Assembly: GCF_022808855.1 (NCBI RefSeq)
Contig: NZ_JAKZLF010000002.1
Coordinates: forward strand, 62,001 to 126,000
Source: Anaeromyxobacter soli
GTDB taxonomy: Bacteria > Myxococcota > Myxococcia > Myxococcales > Anaeromyxobacteraceae
Length of the DNA: 64,000 nucleotides
Reading direction: 5' to 3'
This document shows positions 60,966 to 64,000 of the stretch, in pieces (the first letter of the stretch is position 1; each line of letters starts with the position of its first letter). A program made the position numbers and the translations under genes. The notes beneath the pieces were generated by a model. That model saw only the letters and a list, made by a program, of their open reading frames with translations. It made no database searches and was not told the DNA's origin.

Positions 60966-61316
60966 ATGAGATTCCTGATCATCCTGAACGACCCGCCCTA
61001 CGGCACCGAGCGCAGCTACAACGGCTTGCGGCTCGCCGGAAACCTCCTGACGAAGCATGAAGACGTCGAGGTGGACGTCTTCCTCATGGGCGACGCGGTC
61101 GCCTGCGCCAAGGCCGGGCAGACGACGCCGAACGGCTACTACAACCTGGAGCGGATGCTGAAGCCGGTGCTGCGGCGCGGACGCGTGCTGCTGTGCGGGA
61201 GCTGCATGGACGCCCGCGGCTTGAAGGAGCCCGAGGTGGTCGAGGGGGCGAAGCGCAGCTCCCTCGACGAGCTGACCCAGCTCACCGTGGCGGCGGGCAA
61301 GGTCCTCGTGTTCTGA
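60966..61316 (+). CDS. DsrE family protein
   Basis: 116 aa. The DsrE/F fold shows FLIILNDPPYGTERSYNGLR, then VDVFLMGDAVACAKAGQ and the conserved LLCGSCMDARGL, a CGxC motif typical of the small DsrE-type sulfur-carrier or peroxiredoxin-like group. Likely role in sulfur transfer or thiol redox along with OsmC upstream. No tus/dsr genes are nearby. It has a GAAGAG ribosome site and ends before a strong convergent terminator. Confidence 0.88.
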   Translation: MRFLIILNDPPYGTERSYNGLRLAGNLLTKHEDVEVDVFLMGDAVACAKAGQTTPNGYYNLERMLKPVLRRGRVLLCGSCMDARGLKEPEVVEGAKRSSLDELTQLTVAAGKVLVF

Positions 61317-61355
61317 GCGTCCCGCGCCGTCGCGCCACGCCACCGCGACCTTGCG

Positions 61356-61383
61356 GAGCGGCCCCCGCCTCGCGGGGCCGCTC
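61356..61383. terminator. Strong hairpin between dsrE and katE
   Basis: GAGCGGCCCCCGC pairs with GCGGGGCCGCTC (12 bp with one bulged C) around loop CTC, between convergent genes. No T-tract. Confidence 0.6.
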
Positions 61384-61410
61384 GCCGCTCACCCGGGCGC
61401 TCGAGCGCGG

Positions 61411-63816
61411 CTACACGGGAGGCGGGTCCTGGGCACGATCCCAGTTGCGGTGCCTCGCGACCGCCTGCAGGAAGGCCTTCGTCCCCGCCTCGACCTTGCC
61501 GGCCGGCACGACGATCAGCGCCGGATCGCCCGCGTCGAGCGGCAGGCCCGCCTTCTCGAGGAGCTTCTGACCGGCGCCGAGCACGAGGAGGGTCTTGCAG
61601 TGGCGGTACTGATCCTTCACGAACTCGACCGCCTGCCCCAGCGCCGCCAGCGCGGCCGCGGAGGCCTCGCCGTCCGGCACCACCACCGCGTCGAACAGGC
61701 AGGAGGGCATGGTCTCGAGCGTCGCGTCGGGATCGAGCGCGTCGCCCGTGGCGCTCTCCACCGGCCCGAGCCGGGCCGCCACCACCCGCGGCACCGCGCC
61801 CGCCCGCGTGAGCGCGCGGTGCACGGAGAGCGCGCCCTCGCCGTCTACCCCGGGCGCGACCAGGATGGCGACCTTCCGGCCTGCGACGTCGCCACGGCCG
61901 GGGCGCGCGAGGAGGGAGAGCGCCGGCGACCTCGTCACCTCGGGCTTGGCGGCCCTCCCCGACGGCGGCAGCGGGTCCGGCACCTCGATCCCGAGGCCGT
62001 CCGCCACCGCCCGGGCGAGCGCGTCGCTCACGTTCGCGAGCTGCGCGACCACGCGCTCCCGCACCGCCGGCGTCTGCACCTTCGTGAGCTCGAACCGGAA
62101 GGCCCGCACGATGTGCGCCTGCTCCATCTCGGACTGGCTCTCCCAGAACAGCGTGGCCTGCGTGTAGTGGTCGGCGAACTTCTCGGGCTTGCCGCGCACC
62201 TTGTCCTCCGGGGTCGGATCGGGGAACGAGGTGAAGCCCGCCGCGGCGCCGACCTGGAACGGGCAGCCGCCGGCGAGCGAGTTGGGCTCGTACGCCACGC
62301 GCCCCCGGTGGATCGCCTGCCGGTGCATCCCATCGCGCTGACCGTTGTGCACCTGCGCCACCGGGGCGTTGATGGGGATCTCGTGGAAGTTCGGCCCGCC
62401 CAGGCGCGAGATCTGCGTGTCGACGTACGAGTGGATGCGGCCGGCGAGGAGGGGATCGTTCGAGAAGTCGATCCCGGGCACGACGTGCGCCGCGCAGAAG
62501 GCGACCTGCTCCGTCTCGGCGAAGAAGTTGTCCGGGTTCCGGTTCAGCACGAGCCGCCCCACCGGGCGCACGGGCACGAGCTCCTCCGGGACGATCTTGG
62601 TCGGGTCGAGGACGTCGAACGAGAACCGGGCGGCCTCCTCCTCTGTGAAGAGCTGGACGCCCAGCTGCCACTCGGGGAACTGCCCCGCCTCGATGGACTC
62701 CCACAGGTCCCGGCGGTGGTAGTCGGGATCGGCCCCGTTGATCTTCACGCACTCGTCCCAGTCGAGGGAGTGGGTCCCGCGCACCGGGCTCCAGTGGAAC
62801 TTCACGAACCGTGACTCGCCCGCGGCGTTGACGAACCGGAACGTGTGCACGCCGAAGCCCTGCATCATGGAGTAGCTCCGCGGCAGCGCGCGGTCGCTCA
62901 TGACCCAGAGGAGCATGTGCGTCGACTCGGGCATGAGCGACACGAAGTCCCAGAACGTGTCGTGCGCGCTCGCCGCCTGCGGCATGCCGTGGTGAGGCTC
63001 GGGCTTCACCGCGTGGACGAAGTCCGGGAACTTGATCGCGTCCTGGATGAAGAACACCGGCATGTTGTTGCCGACCAGATCGAAGTTCCCCTCGTCCGTG
63101 TAGAACTTCACGGCGAACCCGCGCACGTCGCGGGCGAGGTCCGCCGAGCCGCGCTCCCCCGCGACCGTCGAGAAGCGCACGAAGACCGGGGTGCGCTTGC
63201 CCTCCTCCGCCAGGAACGACGCCCGGGTGACCTCGGTGAGGGCCTCGGTGCACTCGAAGAACCCGTGCGCGGCCGAGCCTCGCGCGTGCACGATGCGCTC
63301 GGGGATCCGCTCGTGGTCGAAGTGCGTGATCTTCTCGCGGAGGATGAAGTCCTCCATGAGCGTGGGGCCGCGCAGCCCCGCCTTGAGCGAGCTCTGGTCG
63401 TCGGCGATCGGAACGCCCTGGTTGGTGGTGAGTCCCCGGTCGGTGGAGTCCACCCGGACGCGGTCGAGCGGCAGGTTGCCTGGATTGACGCCGAGTCTCT
63501 CCTGCGGCTTGCCCCGCCCCACCTTGGCGGACGAGACCGCCTCGCTGAGCGTGCTGCCGGTCGCGGCCACGTCCCCCGGCGGCACGTGCGCGCCCTCCGG
63601 CGGATTGCGCGCGAGGGCGCCGTGCTCGGCCTTCTTGTTGGCGTTGAACGGCATGGCGGCGGCGAGCGCGTCGGTCGCGGCCAGCTTCGCGGCGAGCGCG
63701 TCGTCCGCTCTGGCAGCGGAGGTTCCTCGCCGTGACCCGCTCACCGTGGAGCGGGCGGACGCCTTGGCGGTGGACTTCTTCGGCGGCGGGGACGGCTTCC
63801 TCGGCTTGGCGGCCAT
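61411..63816 (-). CDS. katE: Large-subunit catalase HPII with C-terminal DJ-1-like domain
   Basis: 801 aa. Breaks hydrogen peroxide to water and oxygen. Catalytic His177 in [29 protein letters not shown] (Asn) and the heme-ligand Tyr in [10 protein letters not shown]. The last 150 residues ([14 protein letters not shown] to the end) are the DJ-1/PfpI-like domain of large catalases. The N-terminal 50 residues are Lys/Ala/Ser-rich. Start [10 protein letters not shown] is the ATG; the frame is open upstream but Arg-rich. It is convergent with osmC-dsrE, so this end is an oxidative stress block. Confidence 0.94.
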   Translation of the reverse strand: MAAKPRKPSPPPKKSTAKASARSTVSGSRRGTSAARADDALAAKLAATDALAAAMPFNANKKAEHGALARNPPEGAHVPPGDVAATGSTLSEAVSSAKVGRGKPQERLGVNPGNLPLDRVRVDSTDRGLTTNQGVPIADDQSSLKAGLRGPTLMEDFILREKITHFDHERIPERIVHARGSAAHGFFECTEALTEVTRASFLAEEGKRTPVFVRFSTVAGERGSADLARDVRGFAVKFYTDEGNFDLVGNNMPVFFIQDAIKFPDFVHAVKPEPHHGMPQAASAHDTFWDFVSLMPESTHMLLWVMSDRALPRSYSMMQGFGVHTFRFVNAAGESRFVKFHWSPVRGTHSLDWDECVKINGADPDYHRRDLWESIEAGQFPEWQLGVQLFTEEEAARFSFDVLDPTKIVPEELVPVRPVGRLVLNRNPDNFFAETEQVAFCAAHVVPGIDFSNDPLLAGRIHSYVDTQISRLGGPNFHEIPINAPVAQVHNGQRDGMHRQAIHRGRVAYEPNSLAGGCPFQVGAAAGFTSFPDPTPEDKVRGKPEKFADHYTQATLFWESQSEMEQAHIVRAFRFELTKVQTPAVRERVVAQLANVSDALARAVADGLGIEVPDPLPPSGRAAKPEVTRSPALSLLARPGRGDVAGRKVAILVAPGVDGEGALSVHRALTRAGAVPRVVAARLGPVESATGDALDPDATLETMPSCLFDAVVVPDGEASAAALAALGQAVEFVKDQYRHCKTLLVLGAGQKLLEKAGLPLDAGDPALIVVPAGKVEAGTKAFLQAVARHRNWDRAQDPPPV

Positions 63817-64000
63817 GCGCGGTACTCCCGGGTGCGGGTCCCGCTCGGCAGCTGGCGCCCGGGGCCGGGGCGGCGACTGCGCGTGCGGTGTCCTCAACTT
63901 CGGTCCGCCACCCCCGCGGCGGTAGCGCCGACGCCACCACGGGCGCGCAGTCGCCGCGGCGGTGTGCCGCGGAGCGGCCCCCGCCGCCACCTCGCCCGGC

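Overview
The window is very GC-rich (mostly above 70%), with strong G/C bias at third codon positions, frequent GTG/TTG starts and long antisense open frames caused by base composition. The gene content points to a myxobacterial-type deltaproteobacterium, most like Anaeromyxobacter. Supporting genes are a nine-heme outer-surface cytochrome lipoprotein, an ETF/acyl-CoA dehydrogenase pair with extra cysteine clusters, a full pentose-phosphate set, phosphoketolase, CHAD/polyphosphate genes and many redox-stress genes. This assignment is inferred from gene content only. No rRNA, tRNA, CRISPR array or complete insertion sequence was seen.

Layout. 0-4.2 kb: acyl-CoA dehydrogenase plus ETF-quinone oxidoreductase-like flavoprotein (minus strand). 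4.5-9.6 kb: copper and redox genes (sodC, Cys-rich copper-storage-like protein, PNPOx-like protein, DUF488, CusF-like protein), an MFS transporter and a pirin. 9.6-18.2 kb: Cache-domain protein, YceI, DUF2249, then a phosphate/phosphohistidine block of exopolyphosphatase, CHAD protein, pyrophosphatase, SixA, PTS enzyme I and a lone receiver. 19.4-27.5 kb: one compact operon glk-tkt-rpiB-tal-gnd-zwf-pgl (minus strand), covering glucose phosphorylation and all pentose-phosphate steps except ribulose-5-phosphate epimerase. Divergent from it (27.6-34.1 kb) is one open frame carrying both a complete acetate kinase and a complete phosphoketolase, overlapping a Ca2+-type P-ATPase gene.

34-45.8 kb: PfpI-like protein, nine-heme collagen-tethered lipoprotein, amine oxidase, GuaB1-type GMP reductase, UBP-type zinc finger, VKOR-DsbA fusion and hybrid sensor kinase. 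45.9-64 kb: HNH nuclease, a pair of outer-membrane-type proteins (DUF3943 and an HxSNG protein), SDR, HAD, thioredoxin, a broken VOC gene, hemerythrin-PAS protein, an SRPBCC/ArsR operon with twin palindromic operators, GT-C glycosyltransferase, an apparently inactive M48 homologue, M13 peptidase, an OsmC/DsrE operon behind an AT-rich operator, and a large KatE catalase.

How the parts fit. Glucose-6-phosphate from glk can enter the oxidative branch (zwf-pgl-gnd). Tkt, tal and rpiB interconvert the pentoses. Phosphoketolase would split xylulose-5-P or fructose-6-P to acetyl-phosphate, and the fused acetate kinase would turn this into ATP and acetate. The ppx/CHAD/ppa/sixA/ptsI block deals with polyphosphate, PPi and phosphohistidine. 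Many convergent gene pairs share GC-rich hairpins, and in two of them the opposing TGA stop codons form the base of the stem.
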